Shown here piece after piece: positions 1 through 12,776 of a stretch of DNA of 64,000 bases (positions within the stretch are counted from its first letter, which is position 1; each line of letters opens with the position of its first letter). The position numbers and the translations under genes are program-made. Under the pieces are notes generated by a model. That model was not told the origin of the DNA and searched no databases. It was given only the letters and a program-made list of their open reading frames with translations. The DNA is from Acephala macrosclerotiorum (lineage: Eukaryota; Ascomycota; Leotiomycetes; Helotiales; Mollisiaceae), in assembly GCA_014904845.1 (NCBI GenBank), contig MU119437.1:1-64000 (forward strand). The letters run 5' to 3'.

Positions 1-3000
1 TTTTTTTTTTTTTTTTTATTTATAACAATTTTTTTTTTATTGATTTTTTTTAAAATATTTTTATTTATTTTGATAGATTCTATTTATACTTTGAAAAAAA
101 AAAATTTTTATTGTAATTAAAACGATTTTATTATATAAAAAAACGAAATTATATTATTTTTTTTTTTTTTAAAAAATTTTAAAAATTTTTAATTTTTAAA
201 AATCTATAAAAAATATTTTTTAATATATTTAAATATTTTTAAATATATTTCAATACATTTAAATATATTTCAATTACATTTAATTATATTCAAATTATAT
301 AAACGTTTATTAATACAATATTTACTATAATTTATAAAAAAAAAAATTTTTTTTTTTTTTTTATTTTTTTTAAAACTTTTCAATTACAATTTTTCAATTT
401 CACGTTAATTTAAAAATTACAACTTTTTTTTAGTATTATTTATTTTTTTTTTTATTTTTTTAAAATTTTAATTTGTATTATTTTATATACAAACAATTTT
501 ATCAATCGAATATATTTTATTTATTTAAATATTTTACGACGATTTTCTTTAAAAATCTATATATATTTTTTTTATAAAAACAATTTACAAATATTTATTT
601 TCTTTATTTTTTTCTTTTTAAAATTTATTTAATACATTTTATAAAAAATCAATATAAAATTATTTACTTAAAATTTTTAAAAATTTTTATTCAAAATTAA
701 TATTACAATATTTTAATTACATATATTAATACGCTTTAAAAAAATTTCTCGTAAAAATAAACAAATTTTGTAATTTTTAATTATTTAAAATACAAAAATA
801 TTTGTTTACTTTTTTTATATAATTTTTTTATAAATATAAAAACTTATAATTTTTTTCGATTTTATTAATAAATTTCTTTTTTTCAAATTTATACGTTTTT
901 TATTTTTAAAATTTAATCAATTTATTATATTATTTTTTTATATGTAAATTTTATAATTTCAATTTTTACTCTTGAAATTCTTACGATATTATTATTATAT
1001 TTTAAAAAAATATTTTATTAAACTTTAAAAATACGAGTTTTATATACAGAAAACGAAATAAAAATAATTATAATACGTTTATATAAATCGTATAATACGA
1101 TTTTAATAATTTATAAAAAATTATTAATAAATTATTATTTAAAAAAAAAATTAATTGCGATTAATAATATTAATAATAAATTTATAAAAACTAAAAATGT
1201 AATAAAAAAAGTTTTAATTAAATAAAAAAAAAAATTTCAAATAATATATAATTTTAAATAAAAATTTTTTTTTTGAAATAAATAAAATTGAAAAATCGCG
1301 TATTGCGCTTTAATAAACTCAATTTAATTTGATTAAAACTTTTAATAGTATATTTAAATACTATAATTAAAAAACTTTTTTTCGAGTTTAAATATTTCAA
1401 TAATTTATTGAAAATTCTATTGATATATTTTACAATAAATATATATACTAAAAACTCGAATAAATATTCTATATAAAACGTTTTATATTTCGTGAAATTA
1501 TTAGAATTATTAATATAATTATTATCGAGAGAAACAAAATTTGTAATACGCTATTTATAAAAATATTTTTTCAATTTATTGATTATAAAAAAACGTTAAT
1601 ATATTTAAAAAATACGAATAATAATCTAATAATTACAAATTTGAATAAAATAAATTTGAAAAAATTGTATTTTACTTTTTATTTTTACGAATTTTTAATA
1701 ATTAAAAAATATATTAAAATTTTTTTTTCAATTTTTGTAAATAAGTTTAAAAAATAATCGATTGTTGTTATTAGTAATATAAATATTCGAAACGTTAAAT
1801 TTCAAAAAACTATTAATATTAATATTTTATTTTTTTAATCAATTTTATTAATTAGTAATAATAACGATAATAGCGATAACAATAATAACGATATTATTAT
1901 TATTAATTTTTTCGTATAAAATTTTTTATTTTTTTAAATTTTTTAAATTTTTCGAATTTTTCGATTTATTTTTTTTTTCGTTTTAGTTTTTACGTTAATC
2001 AAATTTAAAAAATCTATTATCGATAATAAAAAATATTATAATATATTTATATTTATATTAAAAAAACATAAAATTATTACTATTTTATTTCGATTAATTC
2101 GCGAGTTTCGATCAAATAATATATATTCAATAATTGATTGTACGTACAATATAAACAATATTTAAAAATCAAATATTACTTTTTTTAATACTTTGAATTT
2201 TATTAATCGCGTTAAAATTTTAAATACTGTTTATAATATTTACAAATATTCGTTTATTAAATAATTTTATTGAGTTTATTATATAACGTTTTACGAAAAT
2301 CTCGATTTGTATTTTAAAAACAATAAAAAACAAATTGAAATTATAAAAGTACGATTGTTTAAAATTTATAAATTGTACGTTAAAAAAAAAATTTTTCGAT
2401 TTATTTGAATTTATTTTAATACTCGTTTTTGATTTATGAATATTTTAATTATTTTTTAATATAAATAAAAAACGTTAACGAAAAATCGATTTTAATTTTC
2501 GCGAATTTTTATTGTTTTTATTTTTATTTTTTTGATTAAATCGTTTATTAATTTAAAAATTATAATAATTTTTATTTTATAAGATTTTTTTAAATAAATA
2601 AAAAAAAAAAATTTTTATTTTTTTTTTTAAAGAAATTAATATATTAAAATTTTATTACTAATGAATTTTTTTTAGTAAATTTTCTTTTTTATACAATATA
2701 TACTTTTTTTTTATTGTTTAATTTTTGTAAACGAATTTTAAATTGTAATTATTATTTTATCGATTTTCTAGAAATTACTTTTTTTATTTCGTTATTTTTT
2801 TTCAATTTATTAAATTTTATTAAAACGATAAAATTGATTAATTTTTCTACGAAAAAAAAATAAATATATTTCAAAATTTAGATTTATTGTATATTGAATT
2901 TTTTTTTTCTAGTAAATTTCAAATAATTTATTCGCGATTTAATGATTATAAAAAACGATAAATTAATTATTTCGATTTTTTAAAAGAATTATTTGAATAA

Positions 3001-3980
3001 ATCTTTTTTTTAATATTAAAAATCGAATTTTAATTAGAAATTTTTTAAAATAAATTCAATTAAATATTATAAAAAAAGAATTTTAAAAATTAAAATTATA
3101 CGTTTATAAAATAAAGATTTTTATCGATTAAAAATACATCGAAAATTTTAAAAACTTTAATTTTTTTATTTTATTCTTTGTAAATTTAATATTTATTAAT
3201 ACTAACAAAAAAATTATCGATAATATTATTTACAAAAAATTCAAAAAAATTTATAATAAATTTCAAATTTTTTTCGAAAATCGATTTTAAGAATTTTTTA
3301 ATAATAAATTTTTTTTAATAATATTTAATTTGAAAAAATCAATACAATTTTCGATATAATTCGTTGTACGAAATTTTTAAATTATTTTATTATTCGATAT
3401 AAAATTTTTTAATAATTAAATTATTAAAATTCGTTTAATAATAAATATTTATATATTTATTAGTAAAAACAAATTATAATTTAAATTAAATTGATTTTTC
3501 GATATTTTGAAATAAGAAAAATAATAAATTTTTTTAATAATAAATTTTTTTTTAAATATAAAATTGAGAAATTAATAGCGTTTATAAAAAATAATTAAAA
3601 GTATCTAATTATTTCTAATAATAAATTTGAATTTGAAATTTATTTATTTTTTTTTTTTTATTAAATTTTAAAAAAAAAAGAAAATAAATTGTAAAAAAAT
3701 TTAATATTAATAAAAATATTAAAAAGATTGTTAGATTCTTAGAAAAAAAACGACGATAATTTGAAAAATTTCGAGTTTTGAATTTTTTGTTTAAAGTAGA
3801 TTTTTTTTTTTTTTTAGTTTTTTTTTTCGAGACTCGAAACGAGTTCGTTATATAAAAAAACGATTATAATAAAATTATATATTCTTTTTTCAAAAATCTT
3901 TGTAAATAATTAATTTTGAAAGTAATATTAATTACGTGATTTTTAGTATATAAAAAGTTTTCGTTTACTATAAATTAATT

Positions 3981-4140
3981 AACAATTTTTTTTATTTTTA
4001 CTTTAATTGATTAATTGATTAATTTACGAATTACGAATTACTTCGAATAAATTTAATTTATTAATTAAAACGAATTGATTTACGATTGAATTTTTTTTAT
4101 TTTGTATTTTATTGCTTTTTTATACTATTTTAAATAATTC
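3981..4140 (+). repeat. Direct repeat, copy 1 (less mutated)
   Basis: This segment is repeated in the same orientation at 6286-6440. Anchors shared by both copies include ttaattgattaatt and taaatttaatttattaatta. The copies differ mainly by transitions: tacgattgaat here against tataattaaat there, and attgcttttt against attatttttt. This copy keeps more C and G. It could be a terminal repeat of a mutated element with about 2.1 kb between the repeats, or one of two dispersed copies. Confidence 0.7.
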
Positions 4141-6285
4141 GTTTATAATTTCTCGTAAAAAAAAAATTAATAAATTAATTACGAAAAAAATTTTTAAATT
4201 AATTTCTAATAATTCAAAAAAAATTAACAATTAACGAATTTTCAATTTAAAATTAATAAACGAAATTAAAAACATAAAAACGATAATTTTATACAAGAAA
4301 TCTCGTTTTATAATTTAAGTATTCAATAATAAAAACAAAAAAATAATATTAATTCAATTTTCGATTATTTAATGCGTTAATTAACGAATTATTATCGTTT
4401 TAATTTTATTTTTCAAATTTAAAAAAATTAATTTTTATTTGAAAAATATTATTTAAATATATATATAATCAATAATTTTATTAATATATATTATTTTTAT
4501 CAAATTTTCGAAAAAAATAACGAATAAATTTTTATTGAACGTTGTTTTTAAAATAATTAATTTTTTTTATAAAATCTCGAAAATAGAAATATATTAATAT
4601 AAAACGTATAATATTTACTATAAAAACAAATTTTTAATAAAATTTTTAATTTTCGATTTTTATTTATTTATTACAAAAAGTAATTATATTTTATTCGAGA
4701 TAATTAATATATAAATCGATAATACGTTTATTTTAAAAAATTAAATTTTTATAATATTAAAAAACTTTAAATTACAAAAGATTAAATTATTAATTAAATT
4801 TATAAAGTTTTTTACGTTAAATATTTTTTTATTATTCAACGAATATAAATTAATAATAAATAAAATCGAAAATAAAATTGTATTTTTATAAAAAAAATAA
4901 AATAAATATTTAAATTTAATTAATTTGAAATCAAATTTTTACAAATAAACGTATTTTAAATAACGTATTCGAGAAATATATATTAATTTTATTTATTAAT
5001 CGAAAATTATATACGATATATCGATAATAATTTAATATTAATATTTCGAAAAAAAACAAATTATAATACTAAATAAACGATTATAATAACAAATAAATAA
5101 TTTCGATCGTAAATTTCGATTTTTTTTATTTAAATTTACGTTCAATAAAATTTTTCGTTTTTGTAAACGATTTTTTTACTATAAATAAAAATTTTAATTT
5201 ACAAATTGAATATATCGTCGTTTTTAATAATAAGATTTATAGCGATAAATAATTCGATTTACAAAACAATTTATTTTATTGAAATTCAACGAAATATAAA
5301 AAAATTACTCGTATTATTTTAATTTTTAAATTATATATAATAACAATAAAAATCGACATAAAAATCTCGATTTTTATTACTTTTGATTTTATTATAAAAC
5401 GATTCGAATTGAATTCAATTCTCGTAATTATTTGTATCGATTTTTTTTTTTTTTACGAATATATAATTAAATTCGATATTATCAAAAAAAAGCGTTTTAT
5501 AATCGATATTATAATTATCAAATAATCGTATAAACGTAAAAAATTCTCGAAAATTCAATAAATTACTAAAAATAATAATTCAATTAATATTATAATCAAA
5601 TTCAATACTAATAAAATATTTAAATTGCTTATTAATATTAATCGTTTTAATATTAAAGTACAAAAATAAATATAACGTCTCGAAGTCTAAAAATTAATCG
5701 ATAAAAATAAGAATAATAAAAAAAAAAATTATTAAAAAAAATAATATTAAAAAAAAAAACGTATAATTATTATTTTAATATTTTTAATATTTTTCGATAT
5801 TTTTAGTATTTTCGAAAGTAAAATTTTCGATTAATTCGAAGATTATAAATATCGAGTTTAAAAGAATTTTTTTAAGTTTAATTTGATCGATCAAATATTA
5901 CAATACGTAATAGTAATTGGTTTACGATCAAATTTTCTTCTAGTATTTGATAGTAAAATAATGCGTTAATAATCGTAGTAATACTTTTCTCTATATTTGA
6001 TTTACGAGTTGAAAAAAGCGTCTCCTTTCAAAAAAAGAATTACTAATATCGATTCAATTATGTGATCATTTAAACGATCGATTAAATAATTCGAATTATA
6101 ATCTTTATTATTCTTAGTAATAATTGCTCTAGTGTTTACTTTTTAATCTTATATTTATTCTATTTAATTATATAAATAAATAAATACTTTTTTTGAAAAA
6201 AAGCAAATAAAATTGAATTATTAATATTAGATTAAAATTTTAATATTTCGTGATTTGTTCTCGAACGTTTTAATATAAACTAATT

Positions 6286-6440
6286 AATAATTTTTTTATT
6301 TTTATTTTAATTGATTAATTAATTAATTAATTTACAAATTACGAATTATTTTAAATAAATTTAATTTATTAATTAAAACGAATTAATTTATAATTAAATT
6401 TTTTATTTTATATTTTATTATTTTTTTAATATTTTATTTA
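6286..6440 (+). repeat. Direct repeat, copy 2 (more mutated)
   Basis: Second copy of the repeat at 3981-4140, same strand. Nearly every mismatch is C in copy 1 to T here, or G in copy 1 to A here, so this copy has gone further toward pure AT. No target-site duplication can be read with confidence because the flanks are low in complexity. Confidence 0.7.
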
Positions 6441-8450
6441 AAATTTATATTAAAAAAAAAACTCGATTTTTTAATATTATAAAAATTTTTAATTATTTTT
6501 AAATATTAAACTAATATTAAAAAATTTGAAAATTAATTAAATAAATAAATTTTTAAAATTAAAAAAATATATATTTTCGTAAATATTATTAAAAATAATA
6601 TTTATAAATTATTAAATTATAAAATATTAAAAAAAGCTTTTTTAATTAATATTAAATTTTATAAATACAAATTTTTAAAACTTTTTATTTTTTAAAAATT
6701 TAAATATATTATAATAAATTTATTTATTATTAATAATATAATATATAATTATATTATTATTAACGTTTTAATTAATTATTTTTTTAATAATAAAATAATT
6801 AATAATATTAAAATAAATATTTACGAAATTAAAATTAAAATAAAATTAAAATTAATAATCGAATAATTAAAAAAATTAAAAATTTTTATAATTTTTTTAT
6901 TAAAACAAAAAAAATAATAAATAATAAAAAAATACTTTTTTTTTCAAATTATAAAATAATTAATAAAAATTTTAAACGTTATTTATTTAAATGAAAAAAA
7001 AAAAAATTTTTTAAATATATTTAATATTTTATTTAAATTTTTAATCGTTAATAAAACTTTAAAAAAAAAACGTTTTTAATTAAATAAAAACAATTGTTAT
7101 TAAATTTGAAATTTTTTAAAAAACAAATATTTATAAAATTATTAAATAATAAAAAGATTATTTTAAATAAATAAATATTAAAAAAAAAAATTAATATTTA
7201 TAATAAATTAATTTAATATAAAATTAAAATTATTATTAAAAATTTTAAATAAATTTATAATATTAATTATTTTAAAACGTTTATTTTTATTATAAAATAT
7301 ATAATTTTATAAATACTTTTAATATTTATTATAAAATATAATTTAAAAATAAATTATATTAATATAAATTTAATATTTTTAAATTTTTTTTTAAAAAAAA
7401 AATTTCATATAAAAATTTTTAAATTTTTTTACGAATTTTATTTTAAATTTAAAAGTAAAAATATTTATTTTTTATTTAAAAAATTATTTTACGAATTTAA
7501 ATAAACTTTTTAAATATAATTTAATAAAATTAAATAATATTTTAAAAAATTAAATAATATTTTAAAAAATTAAAATTTATAATATTTAAAATTAATTTTA
7601 ATTTTTTTATAAAAAAAAAATTTATATTTTTTTATTTATTAACGATATATTAATTATTAAAAATAAAATAAATACGAATATTATTAAAACTAAATTAAAA
7701 AACGTTAAAAAAATAAAAATTTTAATTTTATTATTATTTTCGTAAAATTTTAAATCGAAAAAAATTGCGAAAATTATATTTTTATAATTTATTAAATATT
7801 TACGTTTTACGAAATAATTTTTTTAATATTTTAATAAAATGAAAACGATAAAAATTACTTATAAAAAAACGTCGATTAAAAATTATAATATATTTTTTAA
7901 CTTTACGTAAAAGACTAAAAACGATCGTAAATCGTTTTTAAAATAAATAATAATATTAAAAAATAAAATAGTTTTATAAGTAATATAAAAATAATGAAAT
8001 ATAATATAAAATTTAATACAAATAAAAATTATAATAACGAATAAAATCGTAAAAAAAATAGTTTAATTAAAAAAATTATAATCGAAAATTATTAAAAAAC
8101 TTTTTAAAAAACTTTTTATTTTATATTACGATAATTTTTTTATAATCGATTTTAATATAAATACGAAATTTTCGAATAAATTTAAATATATTAAAATTTA
8201 ATATTTTTATATAAAAAACGATATAATTATTAAAAATAAATTAATTTTAAAATTAATTTTAAAAAACGATTAAATCGTAAATATTTTTACGAAATAATTA
8301 TTTTATAATCGGTTTACAATTTATAAAATTATAATAAATTTAAATAAAAACTAATTTAATATAAAAAAAACTATAGTACTATTTACGGATTTTAAAGATT
8401 AAAATAATAATATTAAAAAAATAAATTAAAACAAAACGAAGACTTTTTTT

Positions 8451-9410
8451 AAGCAAGTTTAAAGCACTTTTTAATTATAGAATAAAAATTAAAAATGCTT
8501 TATTTAAGACCGAATTCCCACAGAGAAAATAAGCCCTTTTTAGCTCTTTATAAGCTTTTCTACGAAGCAGTTAAAATTAGCGCCACAGAGTTTAATAAGG
8601 CTTTTTACAACGATTCGACGCTGCAATTAATAAAAAATAAAAGACGATAGATTACAATGACAGTTAGTGCGGTGATCACGTAAAGACATTAATTATTTAC
8701 ATTACTTTGGACATTAGAATGGATATATCTCTATAGTGCTCCTCAGCAGGGGGCGTGTTAGACTTTCGAGTGGTTTTAGTACTGAGTAAGCACTGCAATG
8801 GATATAATGTCCCCGCACCTAGCTAGATCTTACCACCTTAATCAATTAACCAGACCATCAAGTCCATCGAATATATCACTCAAATTGACAGCTCCTACCT
8901 TATTTACAGCTCTCTAGAGCTCTCAAGTCTTTAGACAGACGCACCAATACACACAGACCTTCCAGACAAGACCTACTACGCTGAGACCGTGGTATATCTT
9001 GCGGTGAGGACTGTTATATGTGGTGAGCCCCATGACGGTATTGGAAGGACGAGGTTAGGTGATACTTTGGGATTAAGCTCTTGAAATTCAATGGAAATGA
9101 AAAGGAAGTGAGTTGGTGAGTTCGAATAATCGAGTGTTTTTGCGGAATACAGTCGAGAATATTGGTAAAGATTGCTCTACTAACACAATGACTGGTACAA
9201 CGTAGCAGTCATTAAGATGACGGCCCGTCCCGCTCCTTCCACATGCCATTCTATGGTAATGTTCATGACTTCGCAAATCATCACTTGACCATACTAAAGT
9301 ATCGTATGTCCAATATACCCCTTAGCACAGCACATCTATCTCTCGATTATTGCAGAAGAAAAATTCACCACCGTCCGTCACGCTCTCGGCGACTCCAAAG
9401 GTTCGAAACC
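8451..9410. other. Transition from AT-rich block to gene space
   Basis: Composition rises from AT-rich to ordinary between about 8450 and 8700. The only open stretch is a 51-codon plus-strand frame at 8495-8650 starting with ATG (begins MLYLRPNSHR, ends LIKNKRR); it matches nothing I know and may be a transposon remnant or chance. Between 8700 and 9410 I see no convincing gene; a 62-codon minus-strand frame at 9088-9276 has no recognisable features. Confidence 0.5.
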
Positions 9411-9722
9411 ATGCCACCTACTCCCGCCAATGATCCCGTCACAACAGCTTCACCGACAGCATCAATGGTATGCCATTTAGCCTGGCTAAAATACGACATA
9501 CGCAACTATCCTCCATGGCCAGCCGATGTCGACATCGGATTCACTTGCTCGATTCTCGCCATTTTCGTCCTCCACCTACGAATCTGCGCGTTGATGGCCA
9601 AGGCACGATTACTCAAGCGACGGAAGGATGTCCTGAAGGAAGAATTGGAGGGGATTAGGATCGAGATGGTGGAGGTAGCGATGGCACCTCGGCGGGCTGA
9701 AGATTCTCGTCCAAGGGCATAA
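9411..9722 (+). CDS. Hypothetical small single-span membrane protein
   Basis: A 103-codon frame starting MPPTPANDPV. I chose this ATG because the 56 in-frame codons upstream have low-complexity, non-protein-like character. The predicted protein has a polar Thr/Ser/Pro start, one hydrophobic stretch at about residues 42-58 (GFTCSILAIFVLHL) and then a basic and acidic helical tail (LLKRRKDVLKEEL), as in a small single-pass membrane protein. It is convergent with the kinase gene on the other strand, 66 bases away. I recognise no family. It could be a chance ORF, since it lacks a second line of evidence. Confidence 0.4.
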   Translation: MPPTPANDPVTTASPTASMVCHLAWLKYDIRNYPPWPADVDIGFTCSILAIFVLHLRICALMAKARLLKRRKDVLKEELEGIRIEMVEVAMAPRRAEDSRPRA

Positions 9723-9788
9723 AGATGTGCTGGTGCTCAGGATGGGTGGTGAAGTGAAGATAACAGACGAATGCAATCTTCCATCCGA

Positions 9789-12271
9789 TCACAGGCATTG
9801 CGGCTCTTCTGATGCGCGAGCGGTCCCTGCAAGCCTCTCTGCAGTCAAGTCGACCAATTTTGCCTCCTTTTGGTTTTTAGTTCGTATGTAGCCTAGTTGA
9901 GACGACTTTCTCCTCGGCTTTTTCGGTTTCGAAGATGGTGTAGCTGAAGAACTAGGTTTCTTAGAGGTAGACGATCGTCTTGGTGCATCATCATCGCTAT
10001 ATCGTTGAGGAGCAGTAGCATATCGGATATTATATTGTGGTGTAGGCTTGGTCGATGATCGCTTTGGAATGGTAACGCCATCACTACCACCATCTTCGTC
10101 GGACTGCTTGTGGTCGCGTGGGGTTCGAGCAGAGGATTGTCTTGGGGTATCATCTCCACTATAGTCGGGGGCTGTAGCATATCGGACCTCGTACTGAGGT
10201 GGCTGAGCAGAATATGTTTCGGATCTTCTCATACTAGGATGAGGAAGTTCGCTATCGTCAGTCTCGACTCTGGGTTTCCGACGCGCAGCCCGCATATACT
10301 CGGCGGCAAATTCCCTATGGGCAGCCCACTTTGGGTGCTTGGGAGCTTCCTTGATTGGGGATGATGACCTGGCAGACGATCGCCTTGGAGTATCATCGTC
10401 GATATAATCGGGAGCTGTGGCATATCGAAAATTGTACTGAGGTGAAGGTGGCGACTGAAATGTCTCGGCTCTCTGGATACTAGGATGAGGATGATGATGA
10501 CTGTCGTCTTCGGCTTCTATTGCAATCTTTCGGCGTGCAGCTGCCATGTATGCCCTAGCAATATCCCTATGGCCACTCCACCTTGGATCCATAGGAGCTT
10601 CCATGACCTGTGCTCTTGCCGCATCACGAGCATTTTGAGCACGCAATTCAACTCGGGCAGCTTCTGCGGCTTCCGCACGTATTGCAGATTCTCGTTCTGC
10701 TTCATCTCTTATCTCTTTTTCCAGTTTTCGTTGTGCCATTTTCTCCGTAGTTCTCAAGCCTGGGTAGGTTTCCGGATCGGAAGATTCATCTTCGACGTAA
10801 GCTTGGTAAGTGCGAACCTTCTCAGGACGGCGGTTCCTATTTTCTCTCAGCTTCTTCTCATGGTATAATCTTTGACGACTCTCGTCCTCTGTAGCTTTGT
10901 CTACTGCGCCCATCCCCTTCTGGGCCTGTTGTACCCATGTTGATCCCTCTTGTCTTTCTCTCAACCTCCCTCTCAATCTTTCTCTCAACATAGCCTCTCC
11001 ATCCAAATCTTCATCGGACTCGTACTTTAGAGGATCCTCAAGCTTTCCTTCAGCAGACCCGGTAAATCGGTATGAGTGTAGTCCGGCGTGGGAAATTGTA
11101 TCGAAGCGAAGCTGTGACATCGTCTCGGAAAGTCCGCTGGATGTCAAAGGGCCATGAACAGAAATAGGACGGTTTTCGTTTTCTGAAGTTGAAGCATTAG
11201 CTTATGCATAGGATTGCAGGGGAAATTGACCCAAACCTTCAACAATCCAGTGATGACTGAGGGCTTCAGAAGCAGACAACCGCTTTGAAGGATCCGGCAC
11301 CAGTAGCTGCTTTATAAGACCCGAGCAGTCTCTTGGGATCCCGCTATCACGTAGTGCTTCATAGGAGAGGATTGACGTGTCCCTACAGAACACGCCCAAA
11401 GCTGGCCCGAGTGGGAATGGAACACAGCCCGCGAGTAATCGATACAGAATACACCCAACCGCCCATATATCAACAGCGTTCGTGTGACTAGGGTTCGCGT
11501 TGACATAGCCGAGCATTTCCGGCGCCATATAGACTAGAGAGCCTGCTCCTTGTGTGTGTGATGTAGTTTCTGTCAACCTCTTGCTCAATCCAAAATCTGC
11601 AATCTTTATCCACCACTGAGGCGGGCCATGGACCACCAAGATGTTCTATCGGCACTCATAGTCAGCATCAAGATCAACCAAGGGGTTCGGGTATTCCTCT
11701 TACTTGTGGCTTCAAGTCCCGGTGTGCGAAAGATTCTGCGTGCATTATCTCAAGTCCCGAGAGTATCTGCTCGGTGATCTCCTGTGCTTCGAATTCTGGC
11801 AGCCTTCCGGAATGTACTTCCACATTCGTCTCGAGGTCCCCAAGAGGGATAAATTCCATGGCAAGGAAGACATCTGACTGGTCCTTGAACCATCCGAGGA
11901 AATCAACGAACACAGCAGCTTCTCGAGACTGCGCGAAGTTAGTGGAGGCCAGGTATTGGATCCTTATCGTTACATACCTTCGGCTTCGAGAACTCTAGCA
12001 AGGCTTTCAGTTCCCTCTCGCATTCGCTATTCTTTAGAGAAGGGTTTGTAGTCGCAATCCGTTTGACAGCTCTGACACTTCCATCTGCTTTATTCCTCTC
12101 CAAGCGTACTTCTCCAAAAGTTCCACGGCCCAGGAATCGCTCCACTTGCCATACAATCGTCTCGGGTTTTCGTCGAATGTTCTGCCTCGGGTCTGACACA
12201 TAATGTACCTCCTCAACCCGATCCTTGTAGACTGTCGCGTTTATGTGCCAATGTTCGATTTCGGAGGGCAT
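9789..12271 (-). CDS. Serine/threonine protein kinase with long disordered, internally repeated tail
   Basis: Four exons give 773 aa: 12271-11978, 11928-11704, 11645-11237 and 11182-9789. The introns are 49, 58 and 54 nt with donors GTATGT, GTAAGA and GTTTGG; each has a branch-point-like CTAAC, CTGAC or CTAAT. The kinase domain (about residues 44-305) has a glycine loop GRGTFGEV, the lysine in RAVKRI, HRDLKPQN, DFG and APE, so it should be catalytically active. The last intron joins the kinase to a tail of about 460 residues that is rich in Arg, Glu and Ser. In this tail a unit is repeated two to three times: PxWxxHR, YMxAARRK, then QYxxRYATAP and DDxPRxSS. The tail is probably intrinsically disordered and a phosphorylation target. 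Substrate and pathway are unknown. The divergent neighbour also carries a kinase fold. Possible 5' coding remnants lie upstream (see 12272-12776). Confidence 0.8.
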
Positions 12272-12776
12272 GTCGTGGATGGGATAGTCGAAGGGACCAT
12301 CAGCCTCGTACAGTATCTGCCACTTCGTCGAAAGGTATACCGTACTCCCCTAATGCCCCATGGCTGTCATGGAGTCTGAAAACAGCGCAATCGAAGCAGC
12401 TCAATATGGTATGCCTACTAGCCTCGTTGATCGTGCGATGAAAGGAAGGAAGCCATCTCCATCAGGTTGCTCAGCCGCATAATCATCCATACTTCTGACC
12501 CCTCATATGGACCCCAATGGGCTGCATGTGGGACCAAGTTTGGTTGGCCCCGAGAGGTCCAGTGTTCGCGAGAGGCAGTGCGACAGCCACCAAGATTGAA
12601 GCGCTTCCTGAAACATGGTGCACCTGAAGTCCATTGTATAATTCGGATAGCGCCATAGTCGACAAGACTGAGAGACTCTGCGCGAGTTATTATGTACTAA
12701 GATGTTTTGAACAATTGACTAGACGTTCATCTGCCAATTAACCTGCTCTAGCCTATTCTAGCTTAGCGGCAGTACA
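12272..12776. other. Divergent intergenic region with minus-strand coding remnants
   Basis: This lies between the starts of two divergent kinase genes. On the minus strand upstream of ATG 12271, protein-like segments occur in changing frames. A segment directly continuous with that ATG reads YEADGPFDYPIHD. A second, in another frame, reads CFDCAVFRLHDSHGALGEYG followed by IPFDEVAD. A third reads DGDGFLPFIARS. The join between the first two needs a one-base shift near 12310. They may be an eroded N-terminal part of the kinase gene, or an exon I cannot resolve. The rest must hold both promoters; no clear TATA box was seen. Confidence 0.4.

Larger units (their letters stand above)
1..8450. repeat. 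AT-rich, RIP-like degenerate repeat block
   Basis: Almost entirely A and T, with long homopolymer runs and stop codons in every frame; no ORF of 60 codons or more occurs here, while the rest of the window is of ordinary composition. The remaining C and G sit largely in CpG (acg, cga, tcg). In the second half (about 6440-8400) CpA and TpG are especially scarce and TpA is dominant, which is the direction of repeat-induced point mutation (CpA to TpA). I cannot recognise any transposon protein. The block ends over about 8400-8660, where normal composition returns. Known background: RIP acts on duplicated DNA in Pezizomycotina. The inference is that this is one or more mutated transposons. Confidence 0.85.

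Noticed and set aside
1..60. Telomere at the left edge
   Set aside because: Only T runs are present; no TTAGGG-type repeat is seen.
1..8450. Mitochondrial DNA inserted in the nuclear genome
   Set aside because: The AT level fits, but no mitochondrial gene, tRNA or ribosomal RNA segment was recognised, and the repeat-pair transition pattern points to RIP instead.
9395..9415. Second T-loop-like motif (ggttcgaaacc)
   Set aside because: No stem pairing and no cloverleaf; it lies just before the ATG of the small hypothetical gene.
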